A stretch of DNA of 64,000 nt. It comes from Symbiodinium natans. Taxonomy: Eukaryota > Sar > Dinophyceae > Suessiales > Symbiodiniaceae. Each line of letters opens with the position of its first letter. The first letter of the stretch is position 1. The stretch is taken from contig CAJNDS010001680.1 of assembly GCA_905221605.1 (NCBI GenBank), positions 197,501 through 261,500 of the forward strand, given 5' to 3'. This document shows positions 13,019 through 23,361 of this stretch, piece by piece. The position numbers were made by a program, and so were the translations under genes. The notes beneath the pieces were generated by a model. It made no database searches. It saw only the letters and a program-made list of their open reading frames with translations, and was not told where the DNA came from.

Positions 13019-13129
13019 ACTGTTGGTTCGCAAGGAACGGGGGAATGTGGTACCTTATATAATCCCTTAAAGGGTGTATATAGGGCGATATAGGGTACCT
13101 CATTCCCCCATTCCCTACTAACCAACAGT
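13019..13129 (+). mobile_element. Family-9 palindromic element (ACTGTTGGTT ends)
   Basis: ACTGTTGGTT at the left and AACCAACAGT at the right, with inner GGGGGAATGTGGTACC / GGTACCTCATTCCCCC. The core has CCCTTAAAGGGTGTATATAG. Related cores occur at 5155-5215 and 18,215-18,320. Confidence 0.75.
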
Positions 13130-13346
13130 AAGAAGAGCGTCTCCAGGATTCATATGTCTCTCGCGGGAGAGCCGGTCGTCAGTTGCGAGGATGAGGCGCA
13201 CAAGGGTGGGCACCTAGCTGCTATCGAAATAGGCTTGGAAATTTAGCGTTTAAGGCTTAAGGTTTTTGGCTTAGGGTTTTAGGGTTTAGGGTTTAGGGCT
13301 TTTGTTTTGGGGTAGGGTTTGGCCTGGATGCAAAAGGGCTTTAGGT

Positions 13347-13439
13347 TTGAGATGTTCCCCCTGATACGAACGGTCCTTAGTAGGGGCTATAGCTATAATC
13401 CCCATCAAGGACTGTCAGCATAAGGGTGAAGATCCCAAG
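13347..13439 (+). mobile_element. Family-2 palindromic element
   Basis: TTGAGATGTTCCCCCTGATA to AGCATAAGGGTGAAGATCCCAA. Confidence 0.7.
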
Positions 13440-13569
13440 TTTAGGAGTTTAGGGTTAGGTAAAGCACCCGGGGTTTGCAGGAGCCAATCTGCAATGACTT
13501 CGACTCCGTCTTCTACACGGCCACCCGGCTGACACGCTTGCAGTGTGCTGTTGATATGTGGCCCTAAAA

Positions 13570-13651
13570 CTTTGTGGTGCTTTACTGTAACTTTACATCT
13601 TTAGCCTTTTTGGGCTTATTGGGTTTCTTAATAAGGCAGCTAAAAATTTAA
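13570..13651 (+). mobile_element. Family-7 dispersed repeat
   Basis: CTTTGTGGTGCTTTACTGTA ACTT, TTAGCCTTTTTGG and GGTTTCTTAATAAGGCAGCTAA recur in the same order at 62,091-62,163. Inverted-repeat ends are not clear. Confidence 0.6.
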
Positions 13652-13908
13652 TTTTAACGCTACGCGACCCGCCTCGGCCCGGCCCAGCGCATCCGCGTGA
13701 GCATGGTGATTCCGCAGCGCCCAAGTCGCTGGACCCCAAGCAATAAGGGTTGGGTTGAGGGTTGAGGGTTGAGGGTTCCGGGTTTATAATTTATGGTTTG
13801 GGGTTTGGGGTTGAGGGTTAGTTTAGGGCTCAAGGTTCACGCTTTGGGGTTGAGGGTTTTCTTGGGTGAGCTAGGCCCCTTAAGGTTTAAGGCGACTCTT
13901 GGGCAGGG

Positions 13909-14041
13909 TGGGGGGGGGGGGGGGTGGGGGGAGGGGGGGTGGGGGGGGGGGGGGGGGGGGTGGGTGGTGGGGGGGGTGGGGGGGGGGTGGGGTGGGGTGG
14001 GGGGTGGGGGGGGGTGGGGGGGGGGGGGGGGGGGGGGGTGT
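13909..14041 (+). repeat. G-rich tract with T interruptions
   Basis: About 130 bases of long G runs broken by single T. Likely G-quadruplex forming. Read in frame it gives poly-Gly/Trp or poly-Pro/His, which I do not accept as coding. Confidence 0.9.
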
Positions 14042-14046
14042 GTGGG

Positions 14047-14165
14047 TGACGCTTCAACTGCCTCTGGTCCTGGCGAACCGACCCCGGTTTCCCAGGGGGG
14101 GTACCCATTTGAGGCCACAGGCTTTGGGTGCGGGGGGAGGATTTGTGAACCTATACACCTCGGCC
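14047..14165 (+). repeat. Flanking duplicate, left of the minisatellite
   Basis: CTTCAACTGCCTCTGGTCCTG, then GGCGAACC, GGGGGGGTACCCATTTGA, GGCTTTGGG, GGGGGAGGATTTG and CTATACACCT recur in order at 15,487-15,630. Confidence 0.8.
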
Positions 14166-14461
14166 GTGCTCACACCAGTTGAGCCTCCGGCCCTCAAGCC
14201 AGCGCGTCGGAGCAGGAAACTCCGCCTTTCACAAACACCTTATGTGAGCAAGCGCCAAAACCCCCAGCCATTCAATTAAGCAAGGGGTGGACACGAATGC
14301 CCAAAACCCTGTAAAACGATGGGAACACTTGAAAAGCGACACCTTTAGGTTATGAACCATTGGGTGTGCTATAGCGACACCTACAAACATCAAGCCCCTC
14401 TTGTTGCGTCCATTAGCACCTCGAACCCAGCCGCGCATGTGGCTTTTGTGGGAGGGACAAA

Positions 14462-14570
14462 AGGGGGGGGTAGGGGGGGGATAGGGGGGGGGGGGGGTAG
14501 GGGGGAGGTGGGGGGGTGTGGGTAGGGGGTAGTAGGGGTGGGGGGGGGGGGGGTTAGGGGGGGGGTGGTA
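14462..14570 (+). repeat. G-rich tract with TA interruptions
   Basis: Runs of 5-14 G separated by TA, GA or T (GGGGTAGGGG units), a G-quadruplex candidate. Confidence 0.85.
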
Positions 14571-14725
14571 AGATGGACACTTAAAGGCTATGCTGCACGG
14601 GTGCGTGCCTTGTAAACAATACGTTTACAAAGGAAAAACACCCGCAGAATAGACCCAACGCACCCGAAGAGACGCAATTGAACCCTTAGCATCCAGAAAC
14701 TGTGTTCAGGGACGAGAAAGGCTCG

Positions 14726-15250
14726 GAGGGTGCGCGAGGGGCGCGGAGGCGCGCGCGGAGGGCGCGTGAGGGCGGATGGCGCGGATGGCGGGAAGGCGCA
14801 GGAGGCGCGGAGCGGCGCGGAGGGCGCAGAGGAGGGCCGGAGGGCGCGGAGGGCGCGGATGGGGGCGGAGGGAGGCGCGGAAGGCGCGGAGCGCGCGGAG
14901 GCGCGGAGGGCGCGGAGGGCGCGGAAGGAGCGGAGGGCGCGGAGGGCGCGCCCTCGCGGAGCGCGCGGAGGGCGGGGGAGCGCGGGAGGCGGGAAGGGCG
15001 CGAGGGCGCGGCAGGACGCCAGGCGCGGAGCGCGCGAGCGCGCGCGCGGAGGGCGCGGAGGGCGCGGAGGGCGCGGAGGTCGACGCGGCGGGAGGCGCGG
15101 AGGGCGCGGAGCGCGCGCTGCGGATGGGAGCGGAGCGGTCGCGGATGGGCGCGGGAGGCGCGGAGCGCGCGGAGCGCGCGGAGGGCGCGGAGGGCGCGGA
15201 GGGCGCGGAGGGCGCGGAGGCGCGGAGGGCGCGGAGGGCTTGCAAACGCG
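14726..15250 (+). repeat. GC-rich minisatellite, GCGCGGAGG-type units
   Basis: About 525 bases of imperfect 9-base units (GGCGCGGAG and variants such as GAGCGCGCG), very different in composition from the surroundings. All six frames stay open because the unit lacks T, giving Glu-Gly-Ala or Ala-Leu-Arg repeats. I treat these frames as artefacts of the repeat, not proteins. Confidence 0.9.
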
Positions 15251-15486
15251 GAGGGCACGGAGGAACATCCACGTGTCCCCACTCCCCTGCCCATCAAGGG
15301 AATGTCACGCTCCCCGCCACGCCCCTCTCCCAGCAAATGTTCCGAACCCTCTCCCTTAACCATGTCGTCCCCGCGGCCTCACGTCAAAAAGTTTCGGGAA
15401 GAATCCAAGAAAACAAAGAGCGCGCAGAATAGACGTTAAGCGTCCAAGGCACGGGGGGGGAAAAAGGGGGGGGCCCTGCTGGGAAG

Positions 15487-15630
15487 GGCTGCAACTGCCT
15501 CTGGTCCTGGCGAACCATCCGCTTGCGGACCCTGCTCACCTAGGGGGGGTACCCATTTGAAAAAGGGCTTTGGGCCTGGGGGGAGGATTTGGAGGGGGTG
15601 CCTGTTCTGACTACCTATACACCTTCGGCC
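15487..15630 (+). repeat. Flanking duplicate, right of the minisatellite
   Basis: The second copy of the 14,047-14,165 segment, same orientation, with about 25 extra bases (TGCGGACCCTGCTCACC) and GGAGGGGGTGCCTGTTCTGA. Confidence 0.8.
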
Positions 15631-15682
15631 CGAGGCCTCGGCGGATTTATAGCTAGCCTCCTAAGTGCAGCCAAGAAAAGTG

Positions 15683-15796
15683 CCTGGTAGCCCGGTGGTG
15701 CCCTGTACACTCTTTTTGGTTCTGGGTTCCCTGATAAAAGCAGCCAACCCAAAAAAGGGTGCCCGTACTGTAATGACTTGGTTACTGGGCTACCCA
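15683..15796 (+). mobile_element. Family-5 palindromic element
   Basis: CTGGTAGCCCGGTGGTGCCC to AAAAAAGGGTGCCCGTACTG...GTTACTGGGCTACC. It is preceded by CCTCCTAAGTGCAGCCAAG, which recurs at 62,174. Confidence 0.7.
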
Positions 15797-17062
15797 CTGA
15801 TGTGTGGCCCTAAAGTATCGGTGCACGCGAAATGCCTGGTCCTTCAGGCGCATATCCCCATCTTCCTTTCACTTTTTTTCGTTCCGACATTGGGTTCCAC
15901 ATGGTGTGAAAGCACCCATGTGCACCCCTACTGTCCCCGATTCTAAACCTCAAACCACCACCCGAGCAACAGTTACATCAGCCCCCTGCCTCAATCCCTA
16001 AACCCTAAACCCGAAACCCTAAACCCTAAACCCTAAACCCACTTGGCTAACTACTGGTTGGAACCTCCAGGTCGTGTCGGATCCGCGTGTGGTCAGGAGC
16101 GAGGGCACGCTGGGTGGGTTGACGGAGACTTTGTGCATTAGTTCTTGCTTGGCTCGGGAGAGCTTTGAATATTTACACTCCTTGAGTTCCTTACTTATAA
16201 GCTCTTTTGACTTAGTCTAGTTAGTATGCCCCAGAAACCCTATTGTAATCCCCAGAACCCACCTTACTAACCCTACTTACGAAGCCAGAAGGGTTTCCAA
16301 GTGAGGTGCAGGGCTCATGGCACATGGCTTGTCTGATTGGCTGCGTGGAGTCAGCTGGCCGTTAGCAGGTTTAGGGCTGTTGCTCATTTCGGGTTTTTGG
16401 GGGCTGTTCGTTTTCTAGGGCAAAGCAGGCAGTGATGCGGAGTCTTCCTGCCACAAAAAAGGGCAGTGCTTCAAGTAGCCTAGGATCTAGACCAGAAACC
16501 CTAAACCCTTAAACACTTAGAAAGCCAAACCTTTGTCCTTTCAGGACGGACCTTGTGGAAGATCGGTGGCTTCGGTCAATCTTTGACTTGCCCGTCGAGG
16601 CATCTGAGTTGAGAGGGTCTTGGGGCTTTAGGGTTCGGGGAGTAGATGGGATTTAGGGCAGCTCAGTGGCCGAACAGCATTCCCTAAGCCCTGAGCCCTA
16701 AGCCCGAAGCCCGAAGCCCTAAGCCCTAAGCCCGAAACCTAGACACTCGGAAGTGTGCTTGCAGATCGCCTCCGCGCACTCTTGCTGTTGAACTCTGCTA
16801 AGTTTAGGGTTGCGGGCTTATAAGCCTTCTGCGATTGCGCATGTGGTTCAGGGTGCAATGCTTGGGCTTATCAGCTGTAGGATATAGGGTTTCGAGGTAC
16901 CCAAGCTCTAGCCTCACTTGTGCCCAAAACGTAGCCCTTAAAGCCTTCTCGCTTGCGGCCGAAGCCTTATAATAAGACCTAAACTACACCCTGAAGCCTA
17001 AAAACCCAAAAAACCGAAACCCGAAACCCTGAAACCCTAAACCCCCACAACCTGCACCCTAA

Positions 17063-17518
17063 GCCCCCAGACCGACCCTAAAACCTCAACTCTTTACCCC
17101 GACAACGTGCTCACTGGCTCAAGCCCTGAAGAAGCTGCGCGCCTGGGACCATGACATAGCTCTGGTGTTCCTCAGCAAAGTGGAGTATGGGCCCAAACAT
17201 CAAGCCCCAATTCGGGCGAGGGGTTCAATGGGCATTGGCACGAGTCAGGCCCAAAGCATGGGGGACCCTCAACAAGCCTCGAACATGGCTCTGAAAATCT
17301 TCGTAAATGTGATCCTGAAAGCCCCAGCAAGCGAAAGACAGAATATCCCAAGGACCTATACCTGTAAGAACCACCACAAACATTGTAAAGAAGCAACCAA
17401 AAAAAGAAACGCCCTACTCTTCCAAGCGTTTCAGCCAACTGCTCCTGGCAGCTTCCGTCAGGCGGCGGAAGAGGCCTTCGCGAAGTCGGGGCCCACTTCT
17501 GGGTTTGAGGGTCTGTAA
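17063..17518 (+). CDS. Coding-like island, unknown product
   Basis: An open frame of about 150 codons from a TAA at 17,060 to a TAA at 17,516. It contains protein-like sequence: SLAQALKKLRAWDHDIALVF, then KVEYGPKHQAP, ALKIFVNVILKAPASERQNI and AFQPTAPGSFRQAAEEAFAK. There is no convincing start; a possible acceptor lies at CCCCCAG/ACCGACC. The final residues (SGFEGL) come from telomere-like repeat. It may be an internal exon. An overlapping 194-codon minus-strand frame exists but passes through repeat-coded LNPKP words, so I prefer the plus strand. Confidence 0.35.
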   Translation, partial: APRPTLKPQLFTPTTCSLAQALKKLRAWDHDIALVFLSKVEYGPKHQAPIRARGSMGIGTSQAQSMGDPQQASNMALKIFVNVILKAPASERQNIPRTYTCKNHHKHCKEATKKRNALLFQAFQPTAPGSFRQAAEEAFAKSGPTSGFEGL

Positions 17519-18380
17519 GGGTTTGAGGTTTCGGGTTTAGGTTTAGGGTTGAGGCTTGTTGGATACAGAGCCTGTTGAGGCTTCTGGGTTTACAGGTTAG
17601 AGTCGAGGGTATGGGCCTCGCCGGCATTGCGCCCTCAGCTCGGGTTGGTGAGCAAAGGGGACACGCGTAAAAAAAGGCAACACTCCCAGAGTGCTGAGGG
17701 CCAGTCAGGCACGCATCTACATGGTTGAAATGATTGCTGTGGTGATTCCCCAACAAAACCCAAGAGCTATTGCAGGAGATGAGGTATGTACATGTAATTC
17801 GAGCACACGAGAGCGGAGTCCCGCCAAGGAGTAGCAGTAGAGGAAGCTGAAGCCAGGGAGCACTCCATGTGCAAAATGGCCCCCCCGCACCCGCAAACCC
17901 ATACAGCTTTGCAGCAGCAGTTCGCAGGTATCCTAGGTAGGATAAGGGGGACCCTTAAAGGGGAACCCTTCTTTACCCTCTTCTGGCTCTCTTAAACAGA
18001 GATTTTATTCAGAGGGTCTATATCCTCAAGGGTACCCCTAATCTTTTCCCTAAGGTAGGGGCCGGGTACGTACAAGACTTGATGTGATACACTCTTCGTC
18101 TGCCATGTTTCAGTAGAAGCCCGAGAGCCCTAAACCCTCAGCATCGCAATATCCGGGCTTCTGAAAACAAGAGACACTCCTTGAGAAGCACATTCCTGGA
18201 GCCTACTGGTTAAGCAGGGAATGAGGCAGGCATCTGATAATCCTGTATGTAACCCCTCAAAGGGTGTGAGTGTACATATAAACATATATATGTGTGGAGA
18301 TATAAGGTGCCCAATTCCCTTGTTGAAGCCCTCAGTTCTGTAGGGTACCAAGCACCGTGCAAGCCCAACATTCGCAGCAC

Positions 18381-18489
18381 TCATATGTCGGCAGCCGCTG
18401 CCCTGCCGTTACTCTACGAAGATGTGGTGGCTGAGCATCGCGCGTTCCTGCGTTCAGGCCCGGCGCATGAGTCTTATAGACTCCTGTGA
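18381..18489 (+). CDS. Coding-like island, possible terminal exon
   Basis: After AACATTCGCAG (acceptor-like) a frame reads HMSAAAALPLLYEDVVAEHR AFLRSGPAHESYRLL and ends in TGA. Short but balanced in composition and free of repeat. No family recognised. Confidence 0.3.
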
Positions 18490-19492
18490 GACAAAAGAGG
18501 GTGTGGGTTGGGCCTTTACGCCAAGTTCTATAAGAGGTACCTTCTAAAGCCCAGAACTCAAAGCCTACTTAGACTTTTTGTAGGCTATTTCTCTAAAGCC
18601 CCATTTAGGACTCCTAGGTAGCCTACCACAAAAGTAGGTGTTTGAGTCCCTGAACCCTAAACCCTAAACCCCGAAACCCCGAAACCCTGAAACCCTAAAC
18701 CCTAAACCCTAACCCCTAAACCCTAAACCCCAAACCCCAAACCCCAAAGGCTCAGGCGGCCCAAAACAGGGGCAGCTGGTTTAGGGGTGGGGAGCTAATG
18801 AGCTCCGCGGGTGCCAGGAAGTTCTAGGGTTTAGGGTTTAGGGTTTAGGGTTTAGGGTTTTGGGCACGGGGCACGGGGCAGTCCAACCATGAGTTTCAAA
18901 CCCTAAACCAGTCCAAAGCCCCGGTGTTTAGGGTTGAGGGTTTTCAGGGTTCACGTACCCGGGGTTCGGATAAACCGAAAGCCCTAAACCCTAAACCCCA
19001 AACTCCCAACCCCAAACCCTAAACCTTCCCTGGGCGTCAGGCAGCTTGCAACACCTGCCACGAAGCTTCGGGCGGAGCCGCATTGCCCTGCGAGGGAACA
19101 TGGACGCTTTGACTGCCAGGGTGGAACCCTGTGGGGCCTCAAAAATCTCCAGATGCCCTACACCCTAAACCCTAAACCCTAAACCCATGATCCCCAACCC
19201 TATAGTCCCTAAATTCCTACTGCGTTTCTAAACACAAAGTCCCAGTTGTTCTTCAAGAAGGGTTAAGGGCCCTGGACCCCAACCCCTAGGTTTTAGGGTC
19301 AAACCGTCAAACCCTACTAAACCCCTAAAACCTAGACCCCCAAGCCGCCTCCCCCAGATCCGCCCAAAGGAAGTTGACGACGTAGAGCAAGCGCATCGCT
19401 TCCTTCGCACTGCCCACTTCCTTGTCCCTGGCTCTTGCTTCAACTCCTCTCAGAGGCAGCGCAACTTGGGTCTTGAGGGGCTGAGGGCTTTG

Positions 19493-19618
19493 CTCGGAGG
19501 TTCAGGGGTAGCTATAAGTAGGGTTAGAAGTAAGGCAACTACACTTCTAACTGGTTATATCCTTATATAGGCCCCTTATAGCACTACGTATAATGACTAC
19601 TTATGAACCTTCAAGTAG
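19493..19618 (+). mobile_element. Family-1 palindromic element
   Basis: CTCGGAGGTTCAGGGGTAGC to TACTTATGAACCTTCAAGTAG; a typical internal GTTATATCCTTATATAGG core. Confidence 0.7.
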
Positions 19619-19734
19619 GAGTGGGAACCCCAAAACCTTTAACCCCCCCTTAAACATTGTTGAACAGCATACTTCCCAGTTCCCAGTCTGTACATCCTCT
19701 ACCCTGCAGTCGGGATTTCATAAACCTGTAAAGC

Positions 19735-19861
19735 CTACTTGAGGTTCATGGGTAGTTATGGGTGGGGTTATGAGTAAGGTAACTATAATTCTAACTGGTT
19801 ATAACCTTGTTTAGGGTACTTAGAGAACCCTACTTATATCTACCCCTGAAGCTTCAAGTAG
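19735..19861 (+). mobile_element. Family-1 palindromic element
   Basis: CTACTTGAGGTTCATGGGTA to CCTGAAGCTTCAAGTAG. It shares the words GTAACTATAATTCTAACTGG with the neighbour at 19,493-19,618. Confidence 0.7.
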
Positions 19862-20102
19862 ATCCCCAAAGGCTAGGAGGAAGGTAGGGTGGAAGAGCCC
19901 CGGCACTTTCGGACCGTCAGTGGTCTAGGGTTTAGGGTTTAGGGTTTAGGGTTTAGGGTTTAGGGTTTAGGGTTTAGGGTTTAGGGTTTAGGGACCCTAA
20001 GCCCGTAAACCCGGGAGTTCTGTGAGGTCTGGCAGCTCGGGGCTTTGCTTCGGGTTTATGAGGTCCTGTAGTGAGCGCGGTCCAAAGGGAGGGGGGGAGG
20101 GG

Positions 20103-20230
20103 TACTTGAAGGTTCATGCGTAGTTATAAGTGGCGTTTTAAGTACCCCAAAATATTTAATATGGTTATAATCAGTTCTACTTAAAGTTACCTTGCTTATA
20201 GCCCCACTTCTACCCATGAACCTCCAAGTG
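20103..20230 (+). mobile_element. Family-1 palindromic element
   Basis: TACTTGAAGGTTCATGCGTA to CTACCCATGAACCTCCAAGT with TTATAAGTGG / CCCCACTTCT inner arms. Confidence 0.75.
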
Positions 20231-20372
20231 GGCAAGCCATGTTGTCCTAACACTTCATATAAGGGACCTAGTATTAGACGCCAGTTCGTTTGAGGTTGCT
20301 ATGGTTCAAGTCTCATACAGGCAGGGGGCGTTTGTGTTTCGGCACCTTACGTTGCTTCCACGGCGGTTGTCA

Positions 20373-20534
20373 CCCTAAACCCTAACCCTAAACCCTAAAC
20401 CCTAAACCCTAAACCCTAAACCCTAAACCCTAAACTCTAAACCCTAAACCCTAAACCCTAAACCCTAAACCCTAAACCCTAAACCCTAAACCCTAAACCC
20501 TAAACCCTAAACCCTAAACCCTAAACCCTAAACC
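20373..20534 (-). repeat. Longest telomere-type array, about 23 units
   Basis: CCCTAAA repeated for 162 bases, with one hexamer slip (CCCTAA) near the start and one CTCTAAA unit. Otherwise perfect. Confidence 0.95.
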
Positions 20535-21215
20535 AAACACACCCAGTAATTAAGGCAGATGCTGTTCCAACCTTGGCCGAGCACCGCGCGGGTGCTTTGA
20601 TGCTTGGCTGCTCAATGTTGCTTTTGGCTTAGGATTGGACCAGAGAAATCAAAACCGTGATTCAGGAATGTTTCATTTGTTGGTGACAGTTTCAGGGAGT
20701 GATTCAACTCTATTCGCCAGTCACCTCTCAACCGGGCGGGAGAAGCCGAATTTTTTCCAGTCACTTCCAGTCTTATCCACGTATATCCGGCAAATCGCAC
20801 TGCAGTCCCTCCTCAATAAATCCACGTAATATCAACCCGCCGCCGCTCCCCCAGAAAAAAATGTTGGAGCTGAGCCCTCACAGTCTGCACCCAGATTTCC
20901 CAAAGCCCCGGATTTAAGGAATATTCCCGAATTTATACTAGGGATCATTCTTATGAACTGGGGTCTATTCCTTACTTGTAAGGGTTTTTGGAAGATCTGG
21001 GCACCGCGTCGCATTTCGACTATGTCTCGGGTCGGCTCTGGGGAGCTGTCCTACAACCCTAAACCCTAAACCCTAAACCCTAAACCCTAACGGTGTTAAA
21101 ATCCGGCTGGGTGGGAGCCGAGGACATCTGGAAGGCTCCACACCTCTGTTGCCACAAGGACGCCCTGGCGCTGTCGTGTGGATGGCTCGATCTCAAACCC
21201 AAACAAAACCCTAAG

Positions 21216-21311
21216 GGTCCATGGACCTAAATAGGGAGGACTTGGGCCTTAAAGGACCTCTTATATAGGGGCTTTTGGGCCCAAGTATATAATAATGTGG
21301 TACATGGACCC
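21216..21311 (+). mobile_element. Family-8 palindromic element (GGGTCCATG ends)
   Basis: GGGTCCATGGACCTAAATAG, inner CTTGGGCCTTAAAGGACC / GGGGCTTTTGGGCCCAAG, to TGGTACATGGACCC. Confidence 0.65.
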
Positions 21312-21323
21312 TTCGGGAAAGGG

Positions 21324-21427
21324 TGGGTTTCCTAAGTTCGGGGTACCTTTATTGGGGTCCCTATAATTAGGGATTCCTATTATTTTTGGGGGGTCTATTT
21401 TTGGTCCCCTTATTTTCGGAAACCCCC
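21324..21427 (+). mobile_element. Family-10 palindromic element (GGGTTTCC ends)
   Basis: GGGTTTCCTAAGTTCGGGGT ACC to TTGGTCCCCTTATTTTCGG AAACCCCC. Related sequence lies at 63,536-63,620 and, more weakly, 1775-2000. Confidence 0.65.
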
Positions 21428-21654
21428 ACATCACTAAGCGTCCACAGTCTGCTCAGGTCTTGCAGCGTTATATTTCAGGCTTTGATCTTCCGGGATGGAG
21501 GCATTCTTGGCTGATCTAGTTTCCCAGACATGGAGTGCTCGGGTTCAGTTTGTGCTTAGAGCAATCCCAAAGGCCTGGGGGTCTACATCCTCAGGCGTAC
21601 ACGTACGCATCAACATGGTCATGGTGATTGTGATTGTGATGTAAGTCATGACTC

Positions 21655-21879
21655 ATGAATGCCAAACACGTAGATTGTGCAGCTTCAGCTGAGTCTATGG
21701 GCGGTCTAGGTAGCGCAGGTCTTCATACTGCGATTGTAGAAGATGAATGCACAGGTTCTCGTTCTGACTTTGATGAAGACATCCTTGAAAAAGATCCTTC
21801 GCAATTCTGGGAGCACACGCTCCTCGACACTGAGTCGGCTCAGAAGATTACATTGATGCTTAAGCCCCTCAAACCCTGA
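21655..21879 (+). CDS. Coding-like island, acidic
   Basis: 74 codons from ATG, rich in Asp and Glu (VEDECTGSRSDFDEDILEKD PSQFWEH). The end (LMLKPLKP) runs into repeat. The sequence looks protein-like and lacks telomere units until its last residues. There are no splice signals I trust. Confidence 0.3.
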   Translation: MNAKHVDCAASAESMGGLGSAGLHTAIVEDECTGSRSDFDEDILEKDPSQFWEHTLLDTESAQKITLMLKPLKP

Positions 21880-22455
21880 ACCCTCGCCCACCTAAAGCTT
21901 CAGTCGCAAACCCCAAGCCCCCTAAACCCTCAACATCCCTCAACCCAAAAGTCCTAACCCCAAACCCTAAACCTCAACGGGATGCGCGTGATTTGTAAAC
22001 CTTACTAATGCTAAACCCCCGCAATGTGGACGCACAGTTCAGCTAACAAACACTTGAAATCTGTCTCGTACCAAATATGCCATATGCCATATGCAATGTG
22101 GATCTTAGTTCAGATAGGCGGGTGGCAAAAAACAAACTGCTAAGCTTTCTGTCGCGGCCCTGAAACTCCAGAGCACCTTATGTTCTTAGGAGTGAAACCC
22201 GTTTACTCCATTAAGGGACTTTTTTTGTGGACCCGAATTCCCGAATTCTAACCCCTAATCCGAGCTTCTGTTTAATTGGTGGGGGGGGCCCCCCCCCCCC
22301 CCCTTCCACAATAAGGAATGCAGGGTTCCGCAATAGTTGGACCGTGGCCCTGTATTGATTCTCTATTCAAAACAATAGGCTGCAGATCCCTGAGGTGCTG
22401 TAGCTTTGCGTCTCCGCAAGCAAAACAAGAAGCCTGCCGACAGATTTTTGAACCC

Positions 22456-22571
22456 CCCCAAAAAATTCCTTTAAATGTGGGGGGTTTGTCCCATACGAAA
22501 TCCACCCTAATGGAAAGTAGTCTTCCGGCGGGCTTCCGGCCAAAAAAAATTCCTTTCAATGTGGGGGTATT
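22456..22571 (+). repeat. Pair of 24-base direct repeats
   Basis: AAAAAATTCCTTT(A/C)AATGTGGGGG occurs near 22,461 and 22,546, 85 bases apart, with unique sequence between. Confidence 0.75.
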
Positions 22572-22718
22572 AACTAAACTGATGCTCGGATTAAACATGA
22601 AACCCTTATGACCTTATGCCCTGTAAACCGTGACAACTCCGCGCCAGGCGCGCCCTCGCCAGCCCAGCGAATCTCTGACGTCCCGAGCGCTGCTCGAGGC
22701 ATGGTTTCTTTGTCCAGA

Positions 22719-22840
22719 GGGTCCACGTAACTCATATAGGGTGTAGGGTTTAGGGTACCCGGAGAGTCTAAACTTGGGCCTTGAAGGGGTTCCTACATAG
22801 TAGCTTCAGGGCCCAAGCATATACTGTTTGTGTGGACCCC
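22719..22840 (+). mobile_element. Family-8 palindromic element with telomere units inside
   Basis: GGGTCCACGTAACTCATATA, inner CTTGGGCCTTGAAGGGG / AGGGCCCAAGCATATAC, to TGTGTGGACCCC. Confidence 0.65.
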
Positions 22841-22870
22841 CTAGGGGTTGATGCTTGGGCCAGGACCAAA

Positions 22871-23002
22871 GGGTAGTCATACGGCCCCTTCATATGGTCC
22901 CTTACCTCCTTGAAAGGCTTCTGAGGTATGGGCCCTTGGGTTGTATAGGGTATGTAAGGGTATATAAGGTAAGGGCCCAGACTAAAGGGCCATGTCATTA
23001 CC
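22871..23002 (+). mobile_element. Family-6 element
   Basis: GGGTAGTCATACGGCCCCTT to AAAGGGCCATGTCATTACC; core CTTCTGAGGTATGGGCCC as in the copy at 6540. Confidence 0.65.
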
Positions 23003-23361
23003 TTACCCGAAGCCAGGACATGTGTAAGGCAAGAAGATATTGAAGGGCTTGGGGTGTAGGGCTGGGCTTCAAGCAAAGGCGCTGGTGTTTAGGGTTTCGG
23101 TTTAGGGTTTAGGGTTTAGGGTTTTGGGTTTAGGGTTTAGGGTTTAGGGTTTATGGTTTGGTTTCGGTTTAAGGTATTTAGGGCATATGTACTCGGGGTA
23201 CCTGCCACGAGGCATCGACTCAAAGACTCGCCCCCGGAGAATTCACAGAGCTTATCGTCGGCACACCTTCAGGGTTTAGGGTTTGGGGTTTAGGTTTTAG
23301 GGTTTAGGGTTTAGGGTTTAGGGGCTACATTAGTTCAGGGTTCAGGGGCTACATTATTTCA

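Larger units (their letters stand above)
11600..16500. other. Region of palindromic elements, G-rich tracts and a GC-rich minisatellite
   Basis: Family-5 elements lie at 11,639-11,740, 12,690-12,799 and 15,683-15,796. There are long palindromes at 12,515-12,656 and 13,019-13,129, a family-2 element at 13,347-13,439 and a family-7 sequence at 13,570-13,651. G-rich tracts (13,909-14,041; 14,462-14,570) and the GCGCGGAGG minisatellite follow. I support no gene here. Confidence 0.55.

Noticed and set aside
13793..14279. Poly-Gly/Trp and poly-Pro/His reading frames
   Set aside because: Products of the G-rich tract at 13,909-14,041.
14588..15439. Six overlapping long open frames (up to 245 codons) rich in Ala, Arg, Pro, Gly or Glu
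   Set aside because: All come from the T-poor GCGCGGAGG minisatellite, are open in every frame at once and have no normal composition.
17172..17756. A 194-codon minus-strand gene
   Set aside because: Its middle reads LNPKPQTL-type residues from telomere repeat, and the plus strand of the same stretch looks more protein-like.
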